Under the pieces are notes generated by a model. It did not search any database, was not told the DNA's origin, and was given only the letters and a program-made list of their open reading frames with translations. From the NCBI GenBank assembly GCA_002928735.1, contig PERL01000011.1, forward strand, positions 42,696-106,695: 64,000 bases of DNA, written 5' to 3'. Positions 48,373-58,090 of this stretch are shown here, piece by piece. This DNA is from Hyphomicrobium sp. (GTDB lineage: Bacteria; Pseudomonadota; Alphaproteobacteria; Rhizobiales; Hyphomicrobiaceae). The position numbers and the translations under genes are program-made. Numbering within the stretch: the stretch's first letter is position 1; every line of letters starts with the position of its first letter.

Positions 48373-49122
48373 ATGCTTGATCGCGGCGCGTTCCTGAAAC
48401 CGATTGCGCATCGGGGTTTGCACAATGCTGGTGCCGGCATCGTCGAGAACACGGCGGCCGCGTTCGAAGCCGCCATAGCAAAGGGCTTCGGCATCGAGTG
48501 TGATCTGCGCCCGGCGCGCGGGGGCCTGCCAGTCGTCTTTCACGATGAGTCGACGGAGAGGCTGATGGGCAGCCCAGGGCGTATCCACGATTTAGGACCC
48601 GCGCAATTGCAGGCGATGCGGACGAGCGTCGGCGGCCATGGCATGCTGACGTTTGAAGAGTTTCTGGCGCTGGTCGATGGCCGCGCGCCGCTCCTGGTCG
48701 AAATCAAGAGTGAGTGGGACCCGCCGGACATCGCGTTTCTGTCGGAGATCGCACGCCGCGCGCTCGACTATCGCGGCGACATCGCGCTGATGTCTTTCGA
48801 TCCGGATGTAATGACGGTCATGCGCGAACTGGCAACCGAAATTCCGCGCGGCATCGTTTCGGGCGGCTACAAAGATGAAAACGGTGAGACATGGTGGCGC
48901 GACCGGATCAGCGACGAGCGCGCGGACCGGCTGGCCAACCTGCTCGAATCCGGACCGGTGGCGCCATCATTTTACGCCTATCACGTCAAGTCGCTGCCCA
49001 CGTCTGTCACCCGCTATGCGCGCGAAGTGGCAGGTCTGCCGGTGTTCGCGTGGACGGTGCGCACGCACGAGGATCGTGCCCGGGCGCACTATTACGCCGA
49101 CGCGCCGATCTTCGAGGAGTGA
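48373..49122 (+). CDS. Glycerophosphodiester phosphodiesterase
   Basis: 249 residues. GDPD motifs: IAHRGLHNAGAGIVENTAAAFEAAIAKGFGIECDLRP (catalytic HR and E-x-D), VVFHDESTERL, and VEIKSEW with the lysine after the beta4 Glu. The C-terminal VFAWTVRTHEDRA completes the TIM barrel. Hydrolyses glycerophosphodiesters to glycerol-3-phosphate. No signal peptide, so cytosolic. Cotranscribed with the RidA-type gene. Confidence 0.92.
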   Translation: MLDRGAFLKPIAHRGLHNAGAGIVENTAAAFEAAIAKGFGIECDLRPARGGLPVVFHDESTERLMGSPGRIHDLGPAQLQAMRTSVGGHGMLTFEEFLALVDGRAPLLVEIKSEWDPPDIAFLSEIARRALDYRGDIALMSFDPDVMTVMRELATEIPRGIVSGGYKDENGETWWRDRISDERADRLANLLESGPVAPSFYAYHVKSLPTSVTRYAREVAGLPVFAWTVRTHEDRARAHYYADAPIFEE

Positions 49123-49128
49123 GACGCG

Positions 49129-49974
49129 TCAGCCGCGCTTGGCGGCCTTTGCGCGCTCATAAAGCGGCATCACGTCTTTCAAATTGTTTTCAAACGTCTT
49201 GATACGCGTTTTGCCGGAGGGATGCGTCGACATCCATTGCGGAGGCGCGCCGCCGGCAGCCTTGGACATCTTTTGCCAGAGCGTGATGCCGGCGCGCGGA
49301 TCGTAGCCGCCGCGGGCTGCCAATTCCATGCCGATAAGGTCCGCTTCCGTCTCGTCGTTGCGGGAGAATTTGAGTGCAGCAAGGCTCGAGCCGGCCGCGC
49401 CGACGAGTTCGCCGGCTTGGCCGAAGAGTAGGCCGCCGATAACGCGACTGCCGATATTGGTGATGTTGACCTTAGCGGTCCGTTCGCGGGCGTGTTCCCA
49501 CAACGCGTGCCCCATCTCGTGACCCATGATGACGGCAATTTCATCGTCGGTCAGCTGCAGCTTCTCGATGATGCCGGTGTAGAATGCGATCTTGCCGCCG
49601 GGCATGCAGAAGGCATTGATGGTCGGGCTTTCGAAGACGTTCACTTCCCAGTCCCACGTGTCGGACCGCTCGTTGAACTTCTTGGTATGCGGCAGCAAAT
49701 CCTTAGCGATCCGGCGGACGCGGAGCTTGCGGGGGTCATCCTTGTCCAGAAGCTTGCGCTGCTGGAAAGCCTGACGCGTCATCTGATTATACTGAAGGGC
49801 GGCCGACTTCTCGACTGACTCCGCCGAGACCAGCTTATTGAACATGGACTTGCGCGGCACCTTCACGCCTTCGCCATCCTGGGCCACGGCAAATCCCGCG
49901 GACAAAACCAGGACCGCGGCAGCAAGGCCCACAGACCGCCGTACCGGCATGAAAACACCCCAATTATTTCGCAT
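49129..49974 (-). CDS. M48-family metalloprotease, exported
   Basis: 281 residues. GAGGG lies eight bases before ATG 49974; ATG 49950 is an alternative with a better signal peptide (GLAAAVLVLSAGFAVAQ). Zinc motif HEMGHAL (HExxH) with the third ligand Glu in DETEADLIGMELAARGGYDP; WMSTHPSGKTRI is the standard M48 ending. Resembles LoiP/YggG-type periplasmic proteases. Converges on the GDPD gene, seven bases between stops. Confidence 0.92.
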   Translation of the reverse strand: MRNNWGVFMPVRRSVGLAAAVLVLSAGFAVAQDGEGVKVPRKSMFNKLVSAESVEKSAALQYNQMTRQAFQQRKLLDKDDPRKLRVRRIAKDLLPHTKKFNERSDTWDWEVNVFESPTINAFCMPGGKIAFYTGIIEKLQLTDDEIAVIMGHEMGHALWEHARERTAKVNITNIGSRVIGGLLFGQAGELVGAAGSSLAALKFSRNDETEADLIGMELAARGGYDPRAGITLWQKMSKAAGGAPPQWMSTHPSGKTRIKTFENNLKDVMPLYERAKAAKRG

Positions 49975-50048
49975 GTCCTATGCCCTCGCGTGATCCGGAT
50001 TCCACCGTACAAGTATCATATAGTAAGCGTTTGAGCAGAGGCCAATGG

Positions 50049-51230
50049 ATGGACGACGGCGGAACCCGGGAGGCGAAGGTTGTCAGCCGGATCGCGGATA
50101 TCCCCGCGGCGGCCTGGGACCGCATGGCGAACCCTGATTCCCGGCTCTTTAATCCGTTCATCGCACATGGGTTCCTCGACGCACTTGAACGGGCAGGCAC
50201 CACGGGACCCGAGTCTGGCTGGGTGCCGCAGCATATCGTCTTGGAAAATCCGGCAGGTGCCATTGAAGCGGCCATGCCGCTGTACGTGAAGGCCCACAGC
50301 CGGGGCGAGTACGTTTTCGACCACGCGTTCGCGGATGCCTATCACCGCGCCGGCGGCCGGTATTATCCCAAGCTGCAAGTGGCGGTCCCGTTCACCCCGG
50401 TGCCCGGGCCGCGCTTGCTCGTCGCGCCCGAGGCGGATCGCGATGCCGCCGAGCAGACGCTGGTGGCGGCCGCGATGACTCTGGCGGAGACGATCGGGGC
50501 TTCGTCGCTGCACATTACATTTCCCTGCATCGGCGCCTGGGACCGGTGCGGCGCGATGGGTCTCTTGCAGCGGACGGGGCAGCAGTTCCACTGGCAGAAC
50601 CAGGACTACCAATCCTTCGACGATTTTCTGGCGAGCCTCGCTTCCCGCAAGCGCAAGATGGTGCGCAAGGAACGCGCGGAAGCGATCGCGGGCCTCACGA
50701 TCGAAGAGGTGACAGGATCTCAGATCACCGAGGCGCACTGGGACGACATGTACGCCTTCTACATGGATACCGGCGCGCGCAAATGGGGGCGGCCGTACCT
50801 CAATCGTGCGTTCTTCTCCGAACTTCACCACACCATGGCGGATCACTGCCTGCTGATGTTTGCCGTGCGCGAAGGCCGCCGCATAGCCGGCGCCATGCAC
50901 ATGATCGGCGGCGACTGCCTCTACGGCCGCTACTGGGGTGCGGCGGAGCACGTGCCATATCTGCATTTCGAACTCTGCTACTACCGGGCCATTGATTACG
51001 CGATCGCGCACGGTCTGGCGCGTGTGGAAGCCGGCGCGCAGGGCGAGCACAAGCTCGCGCGTGGCTACAATCCCGTGACGACCTATTCGGCGCATTGGTT
51101 TGCCGATGCCGGACTTCACGCGGCCGTGGCGCGATTTCTCGTGGAAGAACGCCGCGCCGTGGAGGAAACGAACCGGCTTCTCGCCGATTACGCGCCCTAC
51201 AAGAAGGCGATGGCCGAGGAACAGGATTGA
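50049..51230 (+). CDS. FemAB/GNAT-like peptidogalycan-type N-acyltransferase (DUF482)
   Basis: 393 residues from ATG 50049 (AGAGG seven bases upstream); ATG 49980 gives 23 more residues with no ribosome site. Two GNAT domains in tandem; typical DUF482 segments: NPFIAHGFLDALE, AFADAYHRAGGRYYPKLQVAVPFTPVPGPRLL, SLASRKRKMVRKER and LYGRYWGAAEHVPYLHFELCYYRAIDYAI...GAQGEHKLARGY. The family is related to FemX-type aminoacyl transferases; substrate unknown. HIT gene follows after 80 bases. Confidence 0.86.
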   Translation: MDDGGTREAKVVSRIADIPAAAWDRMANPDSRLFNPFIAHGFLDALERAGTTGPESGWVPQHIVLENPAGAIEAAMPLYVKAHSRGEYVFDHAFADAYHRAGGRYYPKLQVAVPFTPVPGPRLLVAPEADRDAAEQTLVAAAMTLAETIGASSLHITFPCIGAWDRCGAMGLLQRTGQQFHWQNQDYQSFDDFLASLASRKRKMVRKERAEAIAGLTIEEVTGSQITEAHWDDMYAFYMDTGARKWGRPYLNRAFFSELHHTMADHCLLMFAVREGRRIAGAMHMIGGDCLYGRYWGAAEHVPYLHFELCYYRAIDYAIAHGLARVEAGAQGEHKLARGYNPVTTYSAHWFADAGLHAAVARFLVEERRAVEETNRLLADYAPYKKAMAEEQD

Positions 51231-51310
51231 GTGCAGCAGCGGCCGTTGCCTTGACGGCGGCAGCGCCGTTCCCCTAAGCCGGGGGCTCCGGCCGATTAAG
51301 GAGACCGCCC

Positions 51311-51739
51311 ATGTCCGCCGCCTACGATAATGGAAACATCTTTGCCAAGATCCTGCGCGGCGAGATCCCTGCGCAACGGGTCTATGAGGATGACGACGTG
51401 GTGGCGTTCATGGATGTGATGCCCCAGGCGACCGGACACACGCTCGTGGTTCCAAAAGCGCCTTCGCGCAACCTGCTTGATGCGGACCCCGCCGTGCTCT
51501 CCCAGCTCATGCCCGTGGTGCAGAAAATTGCTCGCGCCGCCAAAACGGCCTTCGCCGCCGACGGCATCACGATCATTCAGTTCAACGAGGCCCCGGCAGG
51601 ACAGACGGTTTTCCACCTGCATGTCCACGTGATCCCGCGGCACGAGGGTGTGCCGCTCAAGACGCACGCACGCGGCATGGAAGATGGCGCGGTGCTGGCG
51701 GAAAACGCCGCCAAACTGAAAGCGGCGCTCGCAGGGTGA
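51311..51739 (+). CDS. HIT family nucleotide hydrolase (HINT-like)
   Basis: 142 residues. N-terminal NIFAKILRGEIPAQRVYEDDDVVAFMDVMPQATGHTLVVPK and the histidine triad HLHVHVIPR (HxHxH, about 100-105) are intact. HINT proteins cleave AMP-linked phosphoramidates. GGAG seven bases upstream. Convergent with the DUF2314 gene. Confidence 0.94.
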   Translation: MSAAYDNGNIFAKILRGEIPAQRVYEDDDVVAFMDVMPQATGHTLVVPKAPSRNLLDADPAVLSQLMPVVQKIARAAKTAFAADGITIIQFNEAPAGQTVFHLHVHVIPRHEGVPLKTHARGMEDGAVLAENAAKLKAALAG

Positions 51740-51778
51740 TCCGCGAACGCCGCTCCCTCTCAGCTCAAATACGTTAGA

Positions 51779-53845
51779 TCAGGGCGTCTCGTACATCTTG
51801 CGATAGACGGCAGCCTGTTCTTCCGGCATGCGCGGCAGCAGCACGCGCATGGTTTCGTTGCCGACGAGCTTGCCATTGCGTTTGAAGGTCCAGTCCGAAA
51901 TCATGTCTTCGGTGAACTCGTAGCGCTGGCCGACCTTTACGGTCTTGACGCTCTGGGGCTGGTTGGAAATCACGCCGGAGATCTTGCCGCCGTCGCGCTT
52001 GATGCGCGTCAGCCAGAAGTGCTCGGTGGTGCCATTGCCAGCGACCGCGACCTTGAGAGCATGATCAGCTTCGCCGCTGGCGGGCGCATCGTAGCTCTTC
52101 CAGAACGAGGAGAGCGAGCCGCGGGCCTTCTCGATGGCCGCGTTCATGTCTTTGTCCTCGGACAAAACCGAGATGACGCCGTCCTTCTGCTTGGCGGGCA
52201 CGGCTGCGGCCGGCTTATCCACGGCCGGCGGTGTGACCGCTGCAACCTTGGTCTGATCCTTGAAGAGCGACGTGGCGCCGGGAGCGGGCTTCTGCTCCGT
52301 GGCGGCCACTGGAGGCGTCGCCGGCTTGGCCTCAGGCGCGGGAGCCGCAACCTTGGCGCTTTCCTTGAAGAGCGAGCCGTTGCTGGAAGATGGTTTGGCT
52401 TCGGGCGCGACGGGCGGCGTTGCGGTCTTGGTCGCAATGGCTTCGGCCGGTGCCGGAACTGGCGTCGTCACCTTAGCGCTGTCCTTGAATAGCGATCCGT
52501 TGCCGGCGGCCGGTGCGGCATCGGCAGGCTTGATCGCAGGAGCAGAAGCAGGCGCTTTCGGCGCTTCCAGCGCGGCCATCTGAGTGGCCGATGGCGCGGG
52601 CTTCATTGCAACCGCAGGAGCTTTGCCTACAACCGGGGCGTTGCCGGCAGCTGGCTGAGCCTCTCCGGCAACAACAATCGGTTTGGCCGGTGCCGGTTCG
52701 GTTAGAGTCGCGTCGGCGGCGGTCACTGTCTTGGCAATGGGCGCAGGCTTGGCCTCCACCGTCACAGCCGGCGCAGGCTTAGCTTCGACAGTCTGTGCGG
52801 CTGGTGCAGCTTTCGCCTCGGCGGCGACAGCGGGCTTGGCTTCAACCACAGTTGGGGCCACGGCTGGCGCGGGCTTGGCTTCGGCCATAGGCGCGGCCGG
52901 AGGGGCCGCCGGCTTGGCGGTGGCGACGGCGGCGGGCTTGCTGTCGACGGGCGGCGCGGCCTTGGGCGCTGCGGCGATCGGCGCGGTGGCCGGCTTGGCG
53001 TCGGTGTCCTTGGTCACGGCGGGCGTGTCGCTCGTGGCAGGTTGCGCGGCCTTCTGCTGGGCGCGGTCCTGATTGATCTTGTCCATCCAGTCGCCGGAGC
53101 CGGCAGCCTTCGGCGCAGGCGCTTCGGCAAGCGCTGGCACTTTGGCGACGGTCGTCATCCACTCGCCGACGATCGCAGGCCCTGCGGACGGCGTGCTGGC
53201 CATCGCGATGTTACCCTCGGCGCCACAGCCGGCAACGCAGCTAACCACGTTGCCGCCGTTCTGCGCATCCGGTGTGGACACCGGCGCTTGCGCGGCCGCT
53301 GGCTTGGGCAGCATCGATACGATTTCCGCGCCGCGACCGGTCACACAGCCGGCAGTGCAGACGACGACATAGCTGTCCGGATGGGCCTCCATCAGCGGAT
53401 GCAGCTCGACTTTGCTGCGGTCGCTATCAGACTGCAGTAGATCCTTTGCGCGGCGGTCGTAGTAGTCCGAGTTACGAACATCCAGAAGCGGATTGGGCTT
53501 GTCGCCCTCCTTCTTCGGGTCGCCGAAGAGCGCGCGCTTGGCGGCTTCGCGGGCGGCCTGTTTGGAGGCGTTGTCATTGCTTGACGGCTTGGCCGCCGCC
53601 GATGGACGTGCCGGCTTTGCGTCGGCGGGCGAAGGTTCTGCGCCAGAACGCGCCGGCATCTCGTCGCCACCATTAGGCGGCTGGATCTCCACCTCGTCCA
53701 TGCCAGTGTCCGTGCCCGTGTCCATGCCAGTCGGGGCATCGGCCGACAGGTCTTCATTGGCTTGGCTTACAGCGGGCAAAGCCATGGTGGCAACCGCGGC
53801 ACAGAAAAGAGCGCCGATAAAACGCGCGGGCACGAGTTTGAGCAT
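51779..53845 (-). CDS. Exported DUF2314 protein with very long Ala/Pro/Lys linker
   Basis: 688 residues. Signal peptide (ALFCAAVATMALPAVSQA), an acidic Met/Asp-rich start, a ~80-residue region with paired cysteines (VVCTAGCVTG, VVSCVAGCG), then ~330 residues of Ala/Pro/Lys repeats. SLFKxxxKV occurs three times (about 445, 490, 530). The last ~125 residues are a DUF2314 domain: DMNAAIEKARGSLSSFWKSY, HFWLTRIKRDGGKISGVISN, VGQRYEFTEDMISDWTFKRNGKLVGNETMRVLLPRMP. Layout suggests a periplasmic domain held on a stalk. The repeats are prone to length change. Confidence 0.8.
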   Translation of the reverse strand: MLKLVPARFIGALFCAAVATMALPAVSQANEDLSADAPTGMDTGTDTGMDEVEIQPPNGGDEMPARSGAEPSPADAKPARPSAAAKPSSNDNASKQAAREAAKRALFGDPKKEGDKPNPLLDVRNSDYYDRRAKDLLQSDSDRSKVELHPLMEAHPDSYVVVCTAGCVTGRGAEIVSMLPKPAAAQAPVSTPDAQNGGNVVSCVAGCGAEGNIAMASTPSAGPAIVGEWMTTVAKVPALAEAPAPKAAGSGDWMDKINQDRAQQKAAQPATSDTPAVTKDTDAKPATAPIAAAPKAAPPVDSKPAAVATAKPAAPPAAPMAEAKPAPAVAPTVVEAKPAVAAEAKAAPAAQTVEAKPAPAVTVEAKPAPIAKTVTAADATLTEPAPAKPIVVAGEAQPAAGNAPVVGKAPAVAMKPAPSATQMAALEAPKAPASAPAIKPADAAPAAGNGSLFKDSAKVTTPVPAPAEAIATKTATPPVAPEAKPSSSNGSLFKESAKVAAPAPEAKPATPPVAATEQKPAPGATSLFKDQTKVAAVTPPAVDKPAAAVPAKQKDGVISVLSEDKDMNAAIEKARGSLSSFWKSYDAPASGEADHALKVAVAGNGTTEHFWLTRIKRDGGKISGVISNQPQSVKTVKVGQRYEFTEDMISDWTFKRNGKLVGNETMRVLLPRMPEEQAAVYRKMYETP

Positions 53846-53952
53846 GAGATTCGCCTGACCGGTGGGACGGAAAAATCCGTGAATGGACCGTTACAATCGC
53901 AAACCCGGGTAAATGAAATCCTTATGCCGAGCCCAAGCTGGGGCGGCGGCTG

Positions 53953-54408
53953 CTAGCGGTCGTGCCGGAAGATGGCCGCGGCACCGGGGGGCGCGTTCAG
54001 GAGAACGACATTGCGATAGTCCGTGCCGGCAGACGCGCGCGGCGCAGCTGCGGGCTCTTTCACGGACGCCATTTTGGCAGGCAGGCGCTCAGCGGCCTTG
54101 GCCGCTGGTGCCGGACGCTTCGGCGCGGCGGGGATGGCAGATGGCACGGCGATCGCGCCGGTCTCAAGAGCGGCAATATCCCGGCCGCCACTATCCCGGT
54201 CACCCGTCGCATCGATCTTGAGGCCGAAGTAGCCGGCAATGCAGGGGTCGGTGCGCTTCAAGGTCTCTAAGGTGCCGGGTGTGACCTTCACGATACGGCC
54301 GCCTTCGCACAAATAGGCTTCATCGGCGCGCACCGCTTCCACACCTGTTGCGGCAAGGAATCCCAATGCGAACAATCCCAGTCGCGTCGTGCGCGTGATG
54401 CCGGCCAT
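53953..54408 (-). CDS. Secreted hypothetical protein
   Basis: 151 residues with a signal peptide (LGLFALGFLAATGVEAVRA). A short conserved-looking module follows (AYLCEGGRIVKVTPGTLETLKRTDPCIAGYFGL, one Cys pair) and then Ala/Pro-rich disordered sequence with a small terminal block (YRNVVLLNAPPGAAAIFRHDR). No family known to me. Precedes the DUF900 gene on the same strand by 71 bases but reads downstream of it. Confidence 0.65.
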   Translation of the reverse strand: MAGITRTTRLGLFALGFLAATGVEAVRADEAYLCEGGRIVKVTPGTLETLKRTDPCIAGYFGLKIDATGDRDSGGRDIAALETGAIAVPSAIPAAPKRPAPAAKAAERLPAKMASVKEPAAAPRASAGTDYRNVVLLNAPPGAAAIFRHDR

Positions 54409-54479
54409 GGCTGTCCCTCCGATGGATTTGCGGAGTGTCAGACTATGGGACAGCCGTTAAGACCGCGTTAAGGATCGTC

Positions 54480-56063
54480 TCAGCGCTGGGCGGGATAGCG
54501 CCAGTAGTCCCCGGCCGGCGTGCCCACCTTTTCCAGAAGCGGCACGCGCTTTTCGGGCGGGCGCTCGCCGGTTTGAATCAGCAACTGAAGATCGTTGATG
54601 AGCGCATTGTTCTCGGCATAGCCAGAGTGGTTGAGGCCGAAGCTGTCAGTGGAAACGGCCGTGACGTCGATGGTGTCTATACCGGGCAGCACGAGCGGGC
54701 CGCCGGTGGGCACATCGCCCGCACGCGGCACCCCGCCATGGAACCGGCGCGAGGCGTTGAGCGCGAAATCGTTCGATGCGGCGTAGAGCGTGATCCCGCT
54801 GGCCAGCCCGCTGATCTCCTTGGCGATGTTTTCGAAGTTGTCGCGATCGACATCCGGGGCCGCCAGGATAATCTGGCTGATGACAACGCCGGGCGGCGAC
54901 GACGATTTGATTTCGCGAAGCACCTGCAGGGCAGGTTGGTTGCCCATGCTGTGAGCGATGACGGACACCTTTTTCGCGCCGCTCTCCTTGATCACGAGAT
55001 CGAAGAACTCGCGCATGTAAGGCACCGACTGCCCTGAGCTTTCACGATCGTACGTGTAGCTCGACAAGCCGCCACCGGACGGCCAGCTGTAATGGAACGG
55101 CGCACCGTCGAATTTCAAATCATAGGCGATCTGAGCGGTGCGGTAGATGCCGTTGTCGAATGTGGTGTTGTACCCGTGAACAAAGACAATGGCGTGGTCC
55201 TTGAAGCGTTCGGATTTGGCGAGCCGAGCACGCACGAGCGCCAGCAATTCCTCGCGCGTTTGAGCCTTCAGCTCCTTCATGGTGAAGTGCTTGTCCGGAT
55301 CCTCGTCTTCCTCATAGAGCGTGATGTCGAAATACGGGATCTTGATCGCCCAGGGCCGCTCGATCTGCGGCTGCACATGCGTCTTGGGAACGGTGACGAG
55401 GGCTTGGCCGAGGATCAGCTTGCGGCCGCGATTGGGACCGTAGTCGAGACGCTTCTCCGTCGCGGCTTCGGCGCGGTCGGTGCCGTAATAGATCGGCACG
55501 ATATCGAAGCCGTCTTTCTTTTCCTCAGCCGCGGTCCCGCCGCCCGGCGGCGGCATGGCCGGGGCCGGCGCGGGGGGAGGGGGCGGGGGCGAGCCGGCCG
55601 ACGTGTCGGCACCACCCAGGCCACGCGATGGCGGGGGCGCTTCGGCCGGAGGGCCGGAACCGCCTTCGGGTTCCGGCGGCTCGGCTTCGGCGGCAGCCTC
55701 TTCTTCCGGCGCGCCGACGACCGGCTCTTCAGGTGCTTCCACAATGACCGGAGGCGGAGCGGACTCCACCGGCGGAGCAGGTTTAGCCTCGGCGGCTTTC
55801 TTCGGCGGCGCGGGCGGATCGGGTTTGACGGCTTCCGGCGCCGGCGCGGTTGCCACGGGCGGCGGAGCGCGGCTGGGCGCGCTCATGTCGGACTGAAGCA
55901 CGGCCAGAGCAACGGGCAAAACGGCAAGGGCCACGAGACACAGGCGGGCCAAAGCGCGGGCCAGCTTCGGCATGGGACGCGTCGCGCTCCAGGCAAACGC
56001 GAACAGCACCAGAATGGCCAACGTCACCAATGCATAGCGCGCGATCTCAGGTAGCTCCGACAT
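54480..56063 (-). CDS. DUF900 alpha/beta hydrolase with N-terminal membrane anchor
   Basis: 527 residues. Two N-terminal helices (about 10-27, 37-60), ~130 residues of Pro/Ala/Glu-rich linker, then the DUF900 hydrolase domain (about 185-515): VPIYYGTDR, FVHGYNTTFDNGIYRTAQIAYDLKFDGAPFHYSWPSGG, nucleophile elbow VIAHSMGNQPAL, APDVDRDNF and a terminal His. The fold is esterase/lipase-like; substrate unknown. The linker suggests the domain stands off the inner membrane. Heads a two-gene leftward unit with the secreted hypothetical. Confidence 0.85.
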   Translation of the reverse strand: MSELPEIARYALVTLAILVLFAFAWSATRPMPKLARALARLCLVALAVLPVALAVLQSDMSAPSRAPPPVATAPAPEAVKPDPPAPPKKAAEAKPAPPVESAPPPVIVEAPEEPVVGAPEEEAAAEAEPPEPEGGSGPPAEAPPPSRGLGGADTSAGSPPPPPPAPAPAMPPPGGGTAAEEKKDGFDIVPIYYGTDRAEAATEKRLDYGPNRGRKLILGQALVTVPKTHVQPQIERPWAIKIPYFDITLYEEDEDPDKHFTMKELKAQTREELLALVRARLAKSERFKDHAIVFVHGYNTTFDNGIYRTAQIAYDLKFDGAPFHYSWPSGGGLSSYTYDRESSGQSVPYMREFFDLVIKESGAKKVSVIAHSMGNQPALQVLREIKSSSPPGVVISQIILAAPDVDRDNFENIAKEISGLASGITLYAASNDFALNASRRFHGGVPRAGDVPTGGPLVLPGIDTIDVTAVSTDSFGLNHSGYAENNALINDLQLLIQTGERPPEKRVPLLEKVGTPAGDYWRYPAQR

Positions 56064-56304
56064 TCACGTCCCCCCTTGTGCGGTGCAGCACTTTAGCGCT
56101 CGGCCGCGCGCGGGCAATCCCGCACGGGCGGGATATCATCGGGAAATGACGCCAACACGAGGGCGTTGACCCATCGGCGTCAAAACGGCGACGGGACGCA
56201 CCCGGCCCCCCTTGCGGCGCGGGCAATTCCTGCACATGGTCCCGCGTTCTCCGGCACCTAGCCGGGTTGAACGTCCCTTCCCCCTCCTGCTGGACGAACG
56301 TTTG

Positions 56305-57294
56305 ATGCGCGAGACCCTCACCCCGGCCGACTACGCAACGCGCATTCTGGCCGGCGATCGCACCGCTCTCGCACGGGCCATCACCCTGGTTGAGAGCACC
56401 AAGCCGGCTCACAACGCCGAGGCGCAAGAACTCTTACAGCTCTTGCTGCCCCACTCCGGCGGCGCAATCCGTCTCGGCATCACGGGCGTGCCGGGCGTCG
56501 GCAAGTCGACGACCATCGACCAGTTGGGCACCAACCTCGTCGAAGCCGGCCACAAGGTAGCCGTCCTCGCCGTCGATCCGACCTCGAAGCGGACCGGTGG
56601 ATCGATCCTCGGCGACAAGACGCGCATGGCCCAACTCGCTCCGTTGCCAAACGCCTTTATCCGCCCCTCGCCGACATCAGGCACGCTCGGCGGCGTCACG
56701 CGCAAGACGCGCGAAACGATGGTGCTTCTGGAAGCGGCCGGGTTCGACATCGTCATCGTGGAAACGGTCGGCGTCGGCCAATCGGAAGTCGCCGTCGCCG
56801 ATATGGTCGATTTCTTCTTGGTGCTCTTGCTCGCCGGCGGGGGCGACGACCTTCAGGGCATCAAGAAGGGCATCATCGAACTGGCCGACATGATCGCCAT
56901 CAACAAGGCTGACGGCGATAACATCACCCGCGCCAAACGGGCGGCGAACGAATATCAGAACGCAATCGCGATCTTCACGCCGAAATCGGCCGCGTGGCTG
57001 CCACCCGTCGTCACCATTTCGGGCCGAACAAACCTCGGCCTTGACGACCTGTGGGCCAAGATCGCCGAACACCGCCAGCTCATGCACGACAACGGGCAAT
57101 TCGCCGAGCGCCGCAAACGCCAAGCGGTCGAATGGATGCGCGATATGCTCTCCGACCGCCTGCTCCAGGCGGTGAAATCCAATCCCGCCGTCGCCGCCCG
57201 CCTTCCCGCCATCGAGACCGACGTGCGCGAGGGGCGGCTGTTCCCGACACGCGCGGTGGACGAGATATTGGGCCTGATGGGGCTTGGGGCCTGA
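56305..57294 (+). CDS. meaB: MeaB-family GTPase (methylmalonyl-CoA mutase chaperone)
   Basis: 329 residues from ATG 56305; a longer frame to 56212 has no matching family sequence. P-loop GITGVPGVGKSTTID, VAVLAVDPTSKRTGGSILGDKTRM, RPSPTSGTLGGV, VETVGVGQSE (switch region), and guanine specificity NKADGDN are all present. MeaB protects and reloads adenosylcobalamin in methylmalonyl-CoA mutase. The mutase genes are not in this window. B12 use is echoed by nrdJ at the right end. Confidence 0.95.
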   Translation: MRETLTPADYATRILAGDRTALARAITLVESTKPAHNAEAQELLQLLLPHSGGAIRLGITGVPGVGKSTTIDQLGTNLVEAGHKVAVLAVDPTSKRTGGSILGDKTRMAQLAPLPNAFIRPSPTSGTLGGVTRKTRETMVLLEAAGFDIVIVETVGVGQSEVAVADMVDFFLVLLLAGGGDDLQGIKKGIIELADMIAINKADGDNITRAKRAANEYQNAIAIFTPKSAAWLPPVVTISGRTNLGLDDLWAKIAEHRQLMHDNGQFAERRKRQAVEWMRDMLSDRLLQAVKSNPAVAARLPAIETDVREGRLFPTRAVDEILGLMGLGA

Positions 57295-57388
57295 CGGGGG
57301 CATTTCGCGCAGCAACCCGACATTAGTTATTTTTTGCTACTTTCTGACTGCCTTCATGAGCGGCGGCCTTTAGCTTTTCGGATATTTT

Positions 57389-58090
57389 ATGCCTAATGAA
57401 TTGATCGCTTACCTCGTTACGTTTGGCGTAACCGCAGTGATTTCATCCTTCGCTGGGTTTTGGCTCACCATTGCCATAGTGGCTTCGTTAGTAGCCTATG
57501 AATTCTTTCAGGGCGCTTGGCCTGTCATTATTCCCGCCTTCCTCTTGAGCCCGGCCGTTATCGCCGGGGCAGCGGTCGGGACAATACCCCGTCAGCAATT
57601 TTGGGGCGAACCCCTCACTGGCCCGAGGTTGAACCCGATCTGGCACGGTGCGTTGGCAGGCGTCATTGCTGGGCTTGTTTTTGCGAAACTCGCGACCATG
57701 GTCATGGTGTCCTGGAAATTTGGGGGAGCGGCTAGCACGACATTATTTTCATTCAAGGCTGTCCCGCCACTCGGGCTCCCAGCGGTTCTTCAATTTGCCC
57801 TTTTAAGCGCGGCAACTGGTGTCTTCCTGACTTTTCTTTTTGGCCGGTTGATGGGAGCGGCTCGCTGGGTTGCATGGACGCTTGGCGTCATCATAATTCT
57901 GCAAGCCCGAGACTGGGCATTGAGCCAATCATATCAATTCCACTACGAGTACTTATTGCTTACCGTCCCAAGCGATCTTGCCTTCGGGTTGAGCATGATG
58001 GCCCTACTTCGCCTACTTGAGCCGTCTGAACCGACGTATGCACCGCGCCGCTTTCAGCAGATCAGTACGCGCGGCGGCCGTTGGGATTGA
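57389..58090 (+). CDS. Multi-pass membrane protein of unknown function
   Basis: 233 residues with about six membrane helices: 5-25, 28-45, 50-66, 84-106, 128-155 and 162-195. Base composition is noticeably AT-richer than the neighbours (many TTT, ATT, AAT codons), which suggests acquisition. No recognised family. Its last 29 bases overlap the convergent gene at 58062. Confidence 0.62.
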   Translation: MPNELIAYLVTFGVTAVISSFAGFWLTIAIVASLVAYEFFQGAWPVIIPAFLLSPAVIAGAAVGTIPRQQFWGEPLTGPRLNPIWHGALAGVIAGLVFAKLATMVMVSWKFGGAASTTLFSFKAVPPLGLPAVLQFALLSAATGVFLTFLFGRLMGAARWVAWTLGVIIILQARDWALSQSYQFHYEYLLLTVPSDLAFGLSMMALLRLLEPSEPTYAPRRFQQISTRGGRWD

